Assembly (NCBI GenBank): GCA_029212505.1
Contig: JARGOS010000005.1
Location: 33,460 to 97,459, forward strand
Reading direction: 5' to 3'
DNA length: 64,000 nucleotides
Source of the DNA: Legionellaceae bacterium
Lineage (GTDB): Bacteria; Pseudomonadota; Gammaproteobacteria; Legionellales; Legionellaceae
Position numbers and translations under genes: made by a program. The notes beneath the pieces are model-generated. The model worked only from the letters and a program-made list of their open reading frames with translations, searched no databases and was not told the DNA's origin. The stretch's first letter is position 1. The number at the start of each line of letters is the position of its first letter. Below, piece by piece: positions 17,503 through 28,561 of the stretch.

Positions 17503-19272
17503 ATGGCAGGCCTCATTCCTCAGCCGTTCATCGATGAATTGCTTGCAAAAGTTGATATCATCACGTTTATTGATAGCTACGTACCGCTAAAAAAAATGGG
17601 CTTAACGCATGCCGCGTGCTGCCCGTTTCATGATGAAAAAACCCCCTCGTTTAACGTGATTGCAAAAAAGCAGTTTTATCATTGCTTTGGTTGTGGCGCG
17701 AGTGGCAACGTGATCAGCTTTGCCATGAATTATTTGCATCAGGATTTTCCTGAAGCCATCGAGACCCTGGCGGCACGCGTAGGCCTCGAAGTTCCTCACG
17801 ATGGCAAATCAAACCACGCGCCTAAAACCCAAACCCTGCCTTTGTACGATCTTTTAGAGCAAGTGGCTGCATTTTACCAAAAGCAGTTAGCCCAGCCCTC
17901 AGGTCAAGCTGCAGCAAGCTACCTCGCCGCACGTGACGTGCAAGGCGATGTTTTAAAGCACTACCAACTCGGTTACGCACCCGACGCCTGGCGAGCGCTT
18001 GAGCAAGCCTTTAAAGCCCATAAAGAAGGTTTAATTACAACGGGCATGCTCATACAAAAAGAGGATGCAAGCTCAAATACTTACGATCGCTATCGCCATC
18101 GCGTGATGTTCCCGATTCATGATAGGCATGGTCGCATCATTGGCTTTGGCGGTCGCGCGATTGATGCCGACCAAAAACCTAAATATTTAAACTCACCTGA
18201 AACGGTGGTTTTTCATAAAAACCGTGAACTCTATGGCCTGCATCAAATTATCCATCAACGCTCCACCTCGATTGACACGATTCTTGTCGTTGAGGGCTAC
18301 ATGGACGTTATTGCACTTGCGCAACATGGCCTAAACTATGCCGTCGCAACTTTAGGTACCGCCACCAGCACCTACCATATTCAGCTTTTGAGCAAACACA
18401 CCCCCACCGTTATTTTTTGTTTTGATGGTGATGCTGCCGGAAAAAAAGCCGCCTTGCGGGCACTCGACAGCACACTGCCTTCGATGGATGGCAAACTCAA
18501 CGCGCAATTTATTTTCTTACCTGATGGACACGATCCCGACAGCCTGGTGCGCGAAGAAGGCAAAGCGGCCTTTGAGGCCCGTTTAAAACAAGCCTTACCG
18601 CTGCACACGTATTTACTCAATACGCTGTCTCAATCGCTCGACATGCATAGCTTGGCCGGTCGCGGGCAACTGCTCACGGCATTTAAACCGTATTGGAAAA
18701 AAATTCCCGATGGCTCATACAAACAACTTTTACTCGACGAATTGGCTCGACTCACACACCTAGAATATCAACGTGTCGAGCAGCTTTTAACATCAGATAA
18801 AGCAGCCCCCGAGCTTGCGCCTAAACCCCAAGCACCTAAGCCAAGCCATACCAAACGCACCCCGATTCGTCTGGCCACAGCACTTTTGCTTCAACATCCT
18901 GAAATTTATGCCTCAGTAGAAGACAACATTCCTCCGGCCGATCAATTTACCGAAGCCAATCAACGGGTACTACGACGCCTGTTAGAACACCTTCACACAC
19001 GCCCTGAAAGCAAGACCGCACATTTAATTGAGCTCTTTCGTGAAACACCACTGTTTGAAGCACTCAACCAACTCGCTGCTTGGGAGCATCAGGTACCTTC
19101 AGATAATCTCGCGGCTGAATTTACCGAAATCGTGAATTTTTTGGTTAAACAAAGCGAACTCCGGGACATTGAAGCGCTCATCGAAAAAGCGCGGCATGAA
19201 ACACTCAGTGAACCCGAACGACAAGCACTTCAATCCATGCTACAAAATCGACACCGCACTCCACAAAAATAA
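17503..19272 (+). CDS. dnaG: DNA primase DnaG
   Basis: Makes RNA primers for replication in complex with the DnaB helicase. The 589-residue protein has the N-terminal CHC2 zinc ribbon (CCPFHDEKTPSF and CFGCGASG, residues about 40-66), the RNA-polymerase domain with YRHRVMFPI, the TOPRIM centre with VVEGYMDV near residues 264-271 and DGDAAGKKA near 307, and a helical DnaB-binding C-terminal domain after a Pro/Lys-rich linker around residues 435-450. Length is normal. Unlike the textbook operon, rpoD does not follow; dksA does, after a gap with its own candidate promoter. Confidence 0.97.
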   Translation: MAGLIPQPFIDELLAKVDIITFIDSYVPLKKMGLTHAACCPFHDEKTPSFNVIAKKQFYHCFGCGASGNVISFAMNYLHQDFPEAIETLAARVGLEVPHDGKSNHAPKTQTLPLYDLLEQVAAFYQKQLAQPSGQAAASYLAARDVQGDVLKHYQLGYAPDAWRALEQAFKAHKEGLITTGMLIQKEDASSNTYDRYRHRVMFPIHDRHGRIIGFGGRAIDADQKPKYLNSPETVVFHKNRELYGLHQIIHQRSTSIDTILVVEGYMDVIALAQHGLNYAVATLGTATSTYHIQLLSKHTPTVIFCFDGDAAGKKAALRALDSTLPSMDGKLNAQFIFLPDGHDPDSLVREEGKAAFEARLKQALPLHTYLLNTLSQSLDMHSLAGRGQLLTAFKPYWKKIPDGSYKQLLLDELARLTHLEYQRVEQLLTSDKAAPELAPKPQAPKPSHTKRTPIRLATALLLQHPEIYASVEDNIPPADQFTEANQRVLRRLLEHLHTRPESKTAHLIELFRETPLFEALNQLAAWEHQVPSDNLAAEFTEIVNFLVKQSELRDIEALIEKARHETLSEPERQALQSMLQNRHRTPQK

Positions 19273-19290
19273 AATTATCAGCTATTATAG

Positions 19291-19319
19291 TTGAAGCACC
19301 CTTGGTTTTTTGATATATC
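19291..19319 (+). promoter_or_regulatory. Candidate promoter of dksA
   Basis: TTGAAG (19291-19296), 17-bp spacer, TATATC (19314-19319), located between dnaG and dksA, with four of six consensus bases in each element. It would let dksA be expressed apart from primase. Confidence 0.35.
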
Positions 19320-19396
19320 TAGCGTCTTCACTTGCAGCCTTAAAACCCAGGGACAGGGCTGTAACCATCAACATTAATCGCGAGAGTGAACTCACA

Positions 19397-19825
19397 GTGA
19401 ATAACGATACGATCGGTAGCATACAAATCGCCCCTTACGTCGAAAAAAAAGACGAAGAATACATGTGCGACAACCAAAAGAAACACATTGAATCCATCCT
19501 GTTGGCTTGGCGAAAATCCCTTATGGAAGAAGTGGACCGCACGGTGACGCTCATGAAAGATGAGGCAGCAAACTTTCCCGACCCCGCCGATAGAGCAAGT
19601 CAAGAAGAAGAGTTTAGCCTCGAGCTTCGCTCACGTGATCGTGAACGCCGACTCATCAAAAAAATTGAAGACGGCCTTGAGCGTCTTTCTGATCCCGATT
19701 TTGGTTACTGTGAAGCCTGCGGTATCGAAATTGGCTTAAAACGCCTCGAAGCCCGCCCTACCGCAACCTTATGCATCGATTGTAAAACCCTCTCAGAAAT
19801 CAAAGAACGCCAAAATCAAGGCTAA
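19397..19825 (+). CDS. dksA: RNA polymerase-binding transcription factor DksA
   Basis: Secondary-channel factor that works with ppGpp to adjust rRNA and amino-acid promoters. The coiled-coil has EVDRTVTLMKDEAANFPDP, with the acidic tip residues of DksA (the DPADRA turn). The C4 zinc finger is CEACG...CIDCK with the usual spacing. GTG 19397 is chosen because the protein then has 142 residues, close to E. coli DksA (151), and keeps the PYVEKKDEEYM segment matching its N-terminus. ATG at the end of that segment would truncate it; a TTG at 19310 would add 29 residues with no DksA likeness. Follows dnaG by 124 bp. Confidence 0.93.
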   Translation: MNNDTIGSIQIAPYVEKKDEEYMCDNQKKHIESILLAWRKSLMEEVDRTVTLMKDEAANFPDPADRASQEEEFSLELRSRDRERRLIKKIEDGLERLSDPDFGYCEACGIEIGLKRLEARPTATLCIDCKTLSEIKERQNQG

Positions 19826-19834
19826 TCCTATCAC

Positions 19835-19860
19835 TGCAGAGGTGTTATCACGCCTCTGCA
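19835..19860. terminator. Hairpin between convergent dksA and waaA
   Basis: Perfect 8-bp arms TGCAGAGG / CCTCTGCA (19835-19842 and 19853-19860) around a 10-nt loop between convergent genes. No T-run follows on either strand, so termination is likely inefficient or factor-assisted. Confidence 0.4.
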
Positions 19861-21119
19861 TGCCCTTTAAGATATGGCTTAATCACCTCAAGATGACGTG
19901 CAACAGCACCCTGGCTTGCTTTAAGCGCTTCGTTTGCACGTTTGATTTGTGCTTCTCGTTCATCTGAATTTTGATGAAAATGCCTGATTTGCTTCACCAT
20001 CGCCTCGGCAGATTCAACCTGCTGCATCGCACGTGCACGCAAGAGATCTTCACATAATGATTTTGAATTATGCATGAACATCCCACAAAAAACGGGCACT
20101 CCTAAGGCCATGGGCTCAAGCACATTATGCCCCCCAACAGGCACCCAACTTCCGCCTACAAACGCATAATCACTGAGTGCATAAAAGTCTAAGAGCTCAC
20201 CGAGGCAATCCAGCACCACAACTTCGGTATGCGGCTGAATGGAGGCGTGCTGGCTACGACGCGCTATTTTTAAACCATGCGTGCCAGCAAGCTGATAAAC
20301 GCTGTCAAAGCGCTCAGGATGACGGGGAGCAACCAATAAAATAACCTGAGGCAGCGCTTGCTGTAACGCTCGAAATGCTGAAAACATCAGTTGCTCTTCA
20401 CCTTCATGCGTACTGCCTAAAATCATCACAGGACGGGCCTCACCCCAGGCTTGCTTAAGAGCAGATAACGCACCTAACCCATCGATTGATATCTGAAGAT
20501 CGCTTTTCATATTACCCATAATACGAACATGGTTATTTGGGGCTCCCAAAGCACAAAATCGCTTGGCATCCTCGGCACTCTGCGCCAAAATACCGGTAAA
20601 TTGTGCCAAAAATTGCTTGAAAAAATATTTAACCGGCAGATAAGCTTTAAACGCACCATCTGAAATACGCGCATTGGCAAGAAACAACGTTACACCACAC
20701 AAACGCGCTTCGGCTATCATGTTAGGCCACAGTTCTGTTTCCATGATGATGCCAACACGCGGCTTGGCTGCCATAAAAAAACGGCGTAATGCCCAAGGAA
20801 AATCATAAGGTATATATTGATGCGACACACGCCCACCAAACTGACGTAACACTTGCTCCGAGCCCGTCGGCGTCATGGTCGTGACTAAAACGCGTTGATG
20901 CTCTGCAAGCAATTGCTCCACCAACGTTTTTGCAGCCACCACCTCACCCAATGAAACGGCATGAACCCAAACATCAACATGTGATGCATGCTGAGGCCCC
21001 CACCCAAAACGCTCGCTGATACGTTGTGTATACGCCGGGTTTTTACGGCCTTTCCAATACAATCGAGCTAAAATAAACGGTAGTGCTAAATAAAATAAAA
21101 CCGTATACACATAACGCAT
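19848..21119 (-). CDS. waaA: 3-deoxy-D-manno-octulosonic acid (Kdo) transferase
   Basis: Inner-membrane glycosyltransferase that adds Kdo to lipid A precursors, the first step of LPS core assembly. The 423-residue protein has an N-terminal membrane anchor (VYTVLFYLALPFILARLYW), the family segment ERFGWGP, WVHAVSLGEVVAA, the linker RISDGAF, and the GT-B C-terminal domain with LGSTHEGEE, PRHPERF and the donor-binding GGHNVLEPMALGVP. Length equals that of E. coli WaaA. Number of Kdo residues added cannot be read from the sequence. Single gene, convergent with dksA. Confidence 0.95.
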   Translation of the reverse strand: MRYVYTVLFYLALPFILARLYWKGRKNPAYTQRISERFGWGPQHASHVDVWVHAVSLGEVVAAKTLVEQLLAEHQRVLVTTMTPTGSEQVLRQFGGRVSHQYIPYDFPWALRRFFMAAKPRVGIIMETELWPNMIAEARLCGVTLFLANARISDGAFKAYLPVKYFFKQFLAQFTGILAQSAEDAKRFCALGAPNNHVRIMGNMKSDLQISIDGLGALSALKQAWGEARPVMILGSTHEGEEQLMFSAFRALQQALPQVILLVAPRHPERFDSVYQLAGTHGLKIARRSQHASIQPHTEVVVLDCLGELLDFYALSDYAFVGGSWVPVGGHNVLEPMALGVPVFCGMFMHNSKSLCEDLLRARAMQQVESAEAMVKQIRHFHQNSDEREAQIKRANEALKASQGAVARHLEVIKPYLKGHAEA

Positions 21120-21223
21120 TCAAACCATCCTTCAAAACAAAGATAAATAAGATAAACGAGTATACAATATTGCTTTTGTCTTAGACTAAAAAAATGTAGG
21201 CTAGATGATAAAATACAAGGATC

Positions 21224-22642
21224 ATGATTGTGATAAACGATTTAAACTTGAAAAAAACAGAAAACTCATGCGCATTTATTTTTCTGCTGTTACTTATTGA
21301 AGGGTTTATTACCATTTCTTTAGAAATATTATCCATTCGTCAATTATTACCTTTTGTGGGCAGTAGCGTAATTGTGACGAGTTTAATTATTGGTGTATTT
21401 TTGCTCTTTCTTTCGTTTGGATATTATCTGGGTGGTCGCTGCAACACCAAGCATTTTGAAAAATTGCAACTCAACTTTAGTGTGGCGGCATGTTTTACGG
21501 GTATTGGGCTCTCATATGCCTTTTGCCACGTCTTCTTTTTTATGGGTGATCATATTTTTACTCAGCAGCGCTTGGTGAGCTTACTGCTCTATTTACTCAT
21601 CGTATTAGCGCCGGTTGTTTTATTGCTGGGTCAAACCATCCCCATTACAACTCATTTTTTTAAACAATCTGACACCGTCAATAAAATCAGCAGTCACACC
21701 TTATTTCTAAGCACCTTAGGATCGTTCTTAGGCGCTATTTTAACCAGCTTAGTGTTACTCAATTACTGGGGTGTGGCCGAAAGCATTTTCTTCAACATCT
21801 GTTTGCTCTTCATGCTTTCACTGATGATGGCATTCAAGCGTAAACAGCGTCGCGTGATCCAAGTACTTTTTGTTACGTTAGCTCTGGGATGCTTATATCA
21901 ATTAAATATTAATCATGAACGGCACCTGTTTAATTTAACCAATAACTACGGCAATTACCGTGTACAGCAAACAGCACAACAGCAAGTTAATACGTCCTAT
22001 TTATGGGTTAACAATGCACTGATGTCGCGTATTGATAATAAAAACAAAAGCGCTGACTATATTGAATACGTGAAGCAACTTGTTTTTCACGACTTAGGCT
22101 TCAAAAACAAAGAGATTCTTGTGGTAGGCGCGGGTGGATTTTCGTTCTCCCATGAAAACACGTTTAACAATCATTTTACCTACATCGATATTGATAAAAA
22201 TATTCAACAACTGACTGAAAAATATTTTTTGCACCAACCTATCAAAGGCCAATTTGTTGCTGTTGATGCGCGTATTTTCTTTAATCAACAGCGGCATGAT
22301 TATGATTTAATTTTTTCAGATCCGTATAATAAACATAATATTCCTTCGTCGTTACTCACCCAAGAATATTTTGAGAACTTAAAGCAACATATCAAACTCA
22401 ATGGCTACGCTGTTTTTAATATTATTGCCGATCCTTTTTTACGTGATGCCTATTCAAAACGCGTGGATAATACCTTGAGTGCTGTTTTTAAAAATTGCAT
22501 GAAACACCCTTTGAATTACCGTACGCCATCGAATATTATTTATGTATGCCAAAAGAATCAAAACGAGAGCGATACGTCGATTTATACCGATAATCACAAC
22601 ATGTCATCGATGGATCAATTTAGAGTCATAGACAATGCCTAA
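21224..22642 (+). CDS. Multi-pass membrane protein with spermidine-synthase-like C-terminal domain
   Basis: 472 residues. The N-terminal half has about six or seven hydrophobic helices (residues about 18-235). The C-terminal half (about 245-450) is a Rossmann methyltransferase-like fold of the polyamine aminopropyltransferase group, with VVGAGGFSF as the nucleotide-binding loop, YIDIDKN at strand 2 and SDPYN at the catalytic-loop position. The loop GAGGF departs from the GGGDGG of true spermidine synthases, so aminopropyl transfer is doubtful and the substrate is unknown. Membrane-fused members of this family occur widely in bacteria. AAGGATC precedes ATG 21224. It stands alone, divergent from waaA. 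Confidence 0.8.
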   Translation: MIVINDLNLKKTENSCAFIFLLLLIEGFITISLEILSIRQLLPFVGSSVIVTSLIIGVFLLFLSFGYYLGGRCNTKHFEKLQLNFSVAACFTGIGLSYAFCHVFFFMGDHIFTQQRLVSLLLYLLIVLAPVVLLLGQTIPITTHFFKQSDTVNKISSHTLFLSTLGSFLGAILTSLVLLNYWGVAESIFFNICLLFMLSLMMAFKRKQRRVIQVLFVTLALGCLYQLNINHERHLFNLTNNYGNYRVQQTAQQQVNTSYLWVNNALMSRIDNKNKSADYIEYVKQLVFHDLGFKNKEILVVGAGGFSFSHENTFNNHFTYIDIDKNIQQLTEKYFLHQPIKGQFVAVDARIFFNQQRHDYDLIFSDPYNKHNIPSSLLTQEYFENLKQHIKLNGYAVFNIIADPFLRDAYSKRVDNTLSAVFKNCMKHPLNYRTPSNIIYVCQKNQNESDTSIYTDNHNMSSMDQFRVIDNA

Positions 22643-22701
22643 GCCTCTTCGTACACTAAGTATATTATGTAACGCTACCTATCTTCAGCTTGAGATTTTT
22701 T

Positions 22702-23577
22702 ATGATTTTTAGAGCACATGCGCCACGCTATTTTTTTTGGGGAAAACTCATGGGCGCCCTACTTGGCTTTTTAACAGCAGGTCCTCTGGGTGCTTTGATG
22801 GGTGTTTTTGTTGGTAATTTATTTGACAAAGGACTCAACGAGCACCTTCTCAAAACCAATAACACGTATCGTATCGAAAAAGATCCGGCCATTAAGCAAG
22901 CTTTTTTGCACGCTACCTTTTTAAATCTTGGGCATATTGCCAAAATAGATGGGCGTGTTTCAGAAGCAGAAATTCATCTGGCGAAACAAATCATGAACGA
23001 GCTGCATTTAAATAAAAGTGAGCAAACGGCAGCTAAGCGTTTTTTTCAGGAAGGTAAACAAACCCAGTTTCGAGTTACTCAGTCACTGACGCACTTGAAA
23101 AATCTCTTGTACGAGAAACCCAAGCTTTTGCACGCGTTTATGCAGCTTCTCTATCGCATGGCGAAAATTGATGGACTATCACCCGAAAAAGTGACGTCGC
23201 TTAATATGATCCTAAACGAACTCGGTTTGGCGCCGCTCCATCACCAACCCCATGCGCAACGTGATTATCATGCTCAATTTCATCAAAAATATAATCAATA
23301 TAAGCATCAATCCGAATATACAGAGCAAACACAGCAAGCACCACACCAAGAATTTTATACCTCACAAACCCTTGAGTCATCGTATCGATTACTTGGGCTT
23401 TCGTCTTCAGCAAGCCAGCAAGACGTTAAACGCGCCTACCGCCGCTTAATCAGCAAACATCATCCTGATAAATGCATTGCAGCGGGTATGTCGGAGCAAC
23501 GCATTAAAGCCGCAAATGAAAAAACCCAAGCCATACGTAAAGCATATGAGCATATATGTGAAGTTAAAGGCGCATAA
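22702..23577 (+). CDS. djlA: Membrane-anchored DnaJ-like co-chaperone DjlA
   Basis: Type III J-protein that stimulates DnaK at the inner membrane. It has an N-terminal hydrophobic Gly-rich segment (GKLMGALLGFLTAGPLGA), a TerB-like helical domain with HIAKIDGRVSEAE, a His/Gln-rich linker, and a C-terminal J domain with YRLLGLSSSASQQDVKRAYR and the essential HPD in KHHPDK. 291 residues, near E. coli DjlA (271). ATG 22702 is chosen; the alternative TTG 22690 is less likely. DjlA is needed for intracellular growth in Legionella (family knowledge). Confidence 0.93.
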   Translation: MIFRAHAPRYFFWGKLMGALLGFLTAGPLGALMGVFVGNLFDKGLNEHLLKTNNTYRIEKDPAIKQAFLHATFLNLGHIAKIDGRVSEAEIHLAKQIMNELHLNKSEQTAAKRFFQEGKQTQFRVTQSLTHLKNLLYEKPKLLHAFMQLLYRMAKIDGLSPEKVTSLNMILNELGLAPLHHQPHAQRDYHAQFHQKYNQYKHQSEYTEQTQQAPHQEFYTSQTLESSYRLLGLSSSASQQDVKRAYRRLISKHHPDKCIAAGMSEQRIKAANEKTQAIRKAYEHICEVKGA

Positions 23578-23587
23578 AGTTAAGTCC

Positions 23588-23609
23588 GTGCAATTTATTC
23601 AAATTGCAC
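23588..23609. terminator. Hairpin between convergent djlA and lipase genes
   Basis: Perfect 9-bp arms GTGCAATTT / AAATTGCAC with a 4-nt loop (23597-23600), covering the lipase stop codon. Well placed for a bidirectional terminator, but no U-tract follows. Confidence 0.5.
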
Positions 23610-24548
23610 ACCTGCGCCATCCAACAACTTACGTGCTTCAAGTCCAATGTATTCATGCCCTCGCGCAGAAGGATGCACCGGATCAAAAAACAAATACTCA
23701 TCACAGGTATGCGAACGCGTTGCGCGTGGCTTGATGCGTGCGGCCATACTCAAAACCGATTGTGGTGAAGGAATCGACTCAAGCGTTTCGTTGCATGTAC
23801 CGGTCGTATTCGTAAAACCATAACGCTCAGGATAATCTAGAGCATCATTAAACATGCTGTTGACCGAGAAAAATACCCACTCAACGTCTGGATAATCGCT
23901 CTGGAGCTTTTTGACTTCAGCTTCCAGCATGGCGTTATGCGTGAGTGCAAGTTGGGTTAACTCCTCGGTTGCTTCAAACTCAGCCGCCATAGGAACACGC
24001 CCTAAATCGGGTAAGCCAATCAACATGATATGTTTTGCACCTTGAGCAATCAGCTTTTCAGCATTACGCCGAATACCACCCACAACAAAACGGACTTCTG
24101 GCTCAACTTCATCGGGTAGCGCTAAATAATTATTAGCGCCTGTCCATATGATATACAAACTGGAGTCGCGTGCTTGATGATCATGCGCAAGCAAATAGCT
24201 ATCGACTTGACTACCGAGTGTGAGCATCGCCTCATCGTACATCTCATCATCATCTTCTTCTGCCACACCCGAACCACCAAAAGCGTAATTCAGCATATGC
24301 GATGACGGATCGGCAGGGTAATACGAAGCCACCAAGTGCTCAACCCACACCGGCCCGTTTGAAAACCGCCCTTGATAATAAGGCGGTGAAAGCGGAAGCT
24401 GATGCTTCATGTATTCATATAAATTTCCGTTATCTGATAAACTATCACCAAATACAACGAACTGATTGAGTGGTGTCGCCATGGCAGACACAGCGGTCAC
24501 ACATAGCAAAAACCCGGTCAACATCGCTTTCAGACTTGATTTTACCAT
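23595..24548 (-). CDS. Secreted GDSL phospholipase/lysophospholipase
   Basis: SGNH-fold lipolytic enzyme. The 317-residue protein has a signal peptide (residues 1-24, cleavage after AMA), the nucleophile block FGDSLSDNGN (Ser36), the GxND-type block TGANNYL, and the catalytic Asp-His pair in FDPVHPSARGH. This layout matches the Legionella PlaA/PlaC/PlaD and Vibrio thermolabile-haemolysin group, which release fatty acids from phospholipids or lysophospholipids and can transfer acyl groups. It probably acts outside the cell or in the periplasm on host membranes. Convergent with djlA; the helicase gene lies 26 bp upstream on the same strand. Confidence 0.92.
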   Translation of the reverse strand: MVKSSLKAMLTGFLLCVTAVSAMATPLNQFVVFGDSLSDNGNLYEYMKHQLPLSPPYYQGRFSNGPVWVEHLVASYYPADPSSHMLNYAFGGSGVAEEDDDEMYDEAMLTLGSQVDSYLLAHDHQARDSSLYIIWTGANNYLALPDEVEPEVRFVVGGIRRNAEKLIAQGAKHIMLIGLPDLGRVPMAAEFEATEELTQLALTHNAMLEAEVKKLQSDYPDVEWVFFSVNSMFNDALDYPERYGFTNTTGTCNETLESIPSPQSVLSMAARIKPRATRSHTCDEYLFFDPVHPSARGHEYIGLEARKLLDGAGVQFE

Positions 24549-24574
24549 CGTGGCATCATCCTCGTGCTAAAAAA

Positions 24575-26287
24575 TCAAACAACACCCATCGACTTTAACT
24601 TGAGGGGACGGCCACACACCCAAGCACGCTTTAAGCCACTCACGGCTTCTTTCGGCATGCTGCTGGGTAACCTGACGGTTGAATGATCTTCATTAATTTT
24701 AAGGCCTGTAATAAAACGACTTTGCAAGCCACCTTCGTTAGCAATAGCACCCACAATATTCGCGGGTTTAACGCCATGTATACGCCCCACATCTAAGCGA
24801 AACAGTTCTTCTTGGTGTGAGCTACTGCGCGCACCTTCTGAACGGCGTTCACGTGAAGAAAAACGTGCATTGTCAGAGGAGCGTGGACCACGTGCTGGAC
24901 GTGGACCTTTGTCTGTACGCTCAGTTCTTGCGATACGTGTAGGCTCAGGTTTCCAAGGTTTATCTCGATGAAGTTGCAGTGCAAGCACGGCAGCCATATC
25001 TTCGGCAGACACCTCTGTTTCTTCTAAATACGTTTTAATCACTTTTTTGTAATCTTCAAGATTTTTGTGTTCTAGGCGAGCATCAATACTTGCCATAAAC
25101 TGCTTTTGTTTCACTTCTTGAATCATTTGATCACTTGGCACAGCAATTTTTTGAATGGTTTGGCGCGTATGGCGTTCAATCACGCTGACCATACGTGTTT
25201 CGCGTGGCGCTACAAACAAAATGGTCACACCACTTCGTCCAGCACGTCCTGTACGACCAATACGATGCACATAGGTTTCTGAATCGTGTGCCATATCATA
25301 ATTAATCACGTGTGTGACGCGATCAACATCTAAACCACGTGCAGCAACATCGGTTGCAACCAAAATATTCACCGCACCTTGTTTGAATTGCACAATCGCT
25401 CGCTCACGCAGTGCTTGTGAAATATCACCGTGAATTGCGACGGTTCGATGACCATTTTCTTGCAAGAACGTTGAGACTTCTTCTGCCCCGTTTTTAGTCC
25501 GTGTAAATACAATCACACCTTGATGATCTTCGACGGCTAACACACGCAACAATGCATCAGGTTTTTGATACGGCGAAGCAATCAAAAAGCGCTGTTCAAT
25601 CGTTGAAACTGTGGCTGTTTTTTCTTGAATCTCAACCGCGGCAGGCTCTCGCAAATAGCGATTAGCAATACGTCGAATCGGCGCTGGCATGGTTGCAGAG
25701 AACAGGGCAATTTGACGCTCTTCAGGTAGATTTGAAAGAATGCTTTCAACATCATCAATAAAGCCCATACGAAGCATCTCATCGGCTTCATCCAACACAA
25801 ATGTTCGTAATTGATCGAGTTTTAATGTACCGCGTTGAATATGATCCAACATACGGCCCGGTGTACCTACAACGACTTGCGCACCGTCACGTAATTTTTT
25901 CAACTGAGGGTGGTAATCTTGCCCACCACATAACGCCACCACACGCGTTCCACGCAAATGCTTGCTTAATTTATTTGCATGCGCTTCAATTTGCAGGGCT
26001 AATTCACGCGTGGGCGTAATAATTAACGTTTGTGGGTACATTTGAGCTGTATCAAGTTGCTCAAGGGCTGGCAATAAAAATGCCGCTGTTTTTCCTGAGC
26101 CTGTGTGTGATTTACCAATCACATCACGACCATCCAATAATAAAGGAATGGTTTGCTGTTGAATGGGCGAAGGCGATTCATAGCCCAGTTCTCGGGTCGC
26201 CTGAAGAAGAAATTCGGATAAATTAAGATCCGCGAATGATGCGGTTTCTGTTGGTTGCGTTGGTGCTACTTCTATTGGATTCGTCAT
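24575..26287 (-). CDS. deaD: ATP-dependent DEAD-box RNA helicase DeaD/CsdA
   Basis: Unwinds structured RNA in ribosome assembly and cold adaptation. 570 residues. Order of motifs: Q motif (SPIQQQTIP), Walker A SHTGSGKT (Ser replaces the usual Ala), PTRELALQ, TPGR, VLDEADEML, FSATMP, then in the second RecA lobe ATDVAARGLDVDRV and HRIGRTGRAG. An Arg/Ser-rich linker (about 455-490) precedes the C-terminal DbpA RNA-binding domain (LDVGRIHGVKPANIVGAIAN). The C-terminal domain identifies it as DeaD and not RhlE or SrmB. AGGTAG precedes ATG 26287. Confidence 0.93.
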   Translation of the reverse strand: MTNPIEVAPTQPTETASFADLNLSEFLLQATRELGYESPSPIQQQTIPLLLDGRDVIGKSHTGSGKTAAFLLPALEQLDTAQMYPQTLIITPTRELALQIEAHANKLSKHLRGTRVVALCGGQDYHPQLKKLRDGAQVVVGTPGRMLDHIQRGTLKLDQLRTFVLDEADEMLRMGFIDDVESILSNLPEERQIALFSATMPAPIRRIANRYLREPAAVEIQEKTATVSTIEQRFLIASPYQKPDALLRVLAVEDHQGVIVFTRTKNGAEEVSTFLQENGHRTVAIHGDISQALRERAIVQFKQGAVNILVATDVAARGLDVDRVTHVINYDMAHDSETYVHRIGRTGRAGRSGVTILFVAPRETRMVSVIERHTRQTIQKIAVPSDQMIQEVKQKQFMASIDARLEHKNLEDYKKVIKTYLEETEVSAEDMAAVLALQLHRDKPWKPEPTRIARTERTDKGPRPARGPRSSDNARFSSRERRSEGARSSSHQEELFRLDVGRIHGVKPANIVGAIANEGGLQSRFITGLKINEDHSTVRLPSSMPKEAVSGLKRAWVCGRPLKLKSMGVV

Positions 26288-26384
26288 AGTCTACCTGGAA
26301 GAATAAAAAACATAAATAAAGACAAGGTCGATATGATAGCAAAATTTCTAGCGGAATGCACTCATTTTATGCGAATTACTTCAA

Positions 26385-28421
<2,037 letters not shown>

Positions 28422-28480
28422 CTAAGTTTATCAAAATAACAAAAAATTATTCTAAAGTATAAAGCCTGTTATCGTGAGAA

Positions 28481-28493
28481 ACTAGAGTCTAGT
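28481..28493. promoter_or_regulatory. Palindrome in the fadH-SDR divergent region
   Basis: ACTAGA-G-TCTAGT, a perfect 6-bp inverted repeat with a one-base centre, in the 149-bp region between two divergent genes. Size and place suit an operator for a dimeric repressor. No regulator gene is adjacent. Confidence 0.35.
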
Positions 28494-28561
28494 CAAACAA
28501 ACTTGCACGCTTGTGCTTAGCACTTTACAGTATCAAAAAAATTTTTTAGGGCAATAACAAC

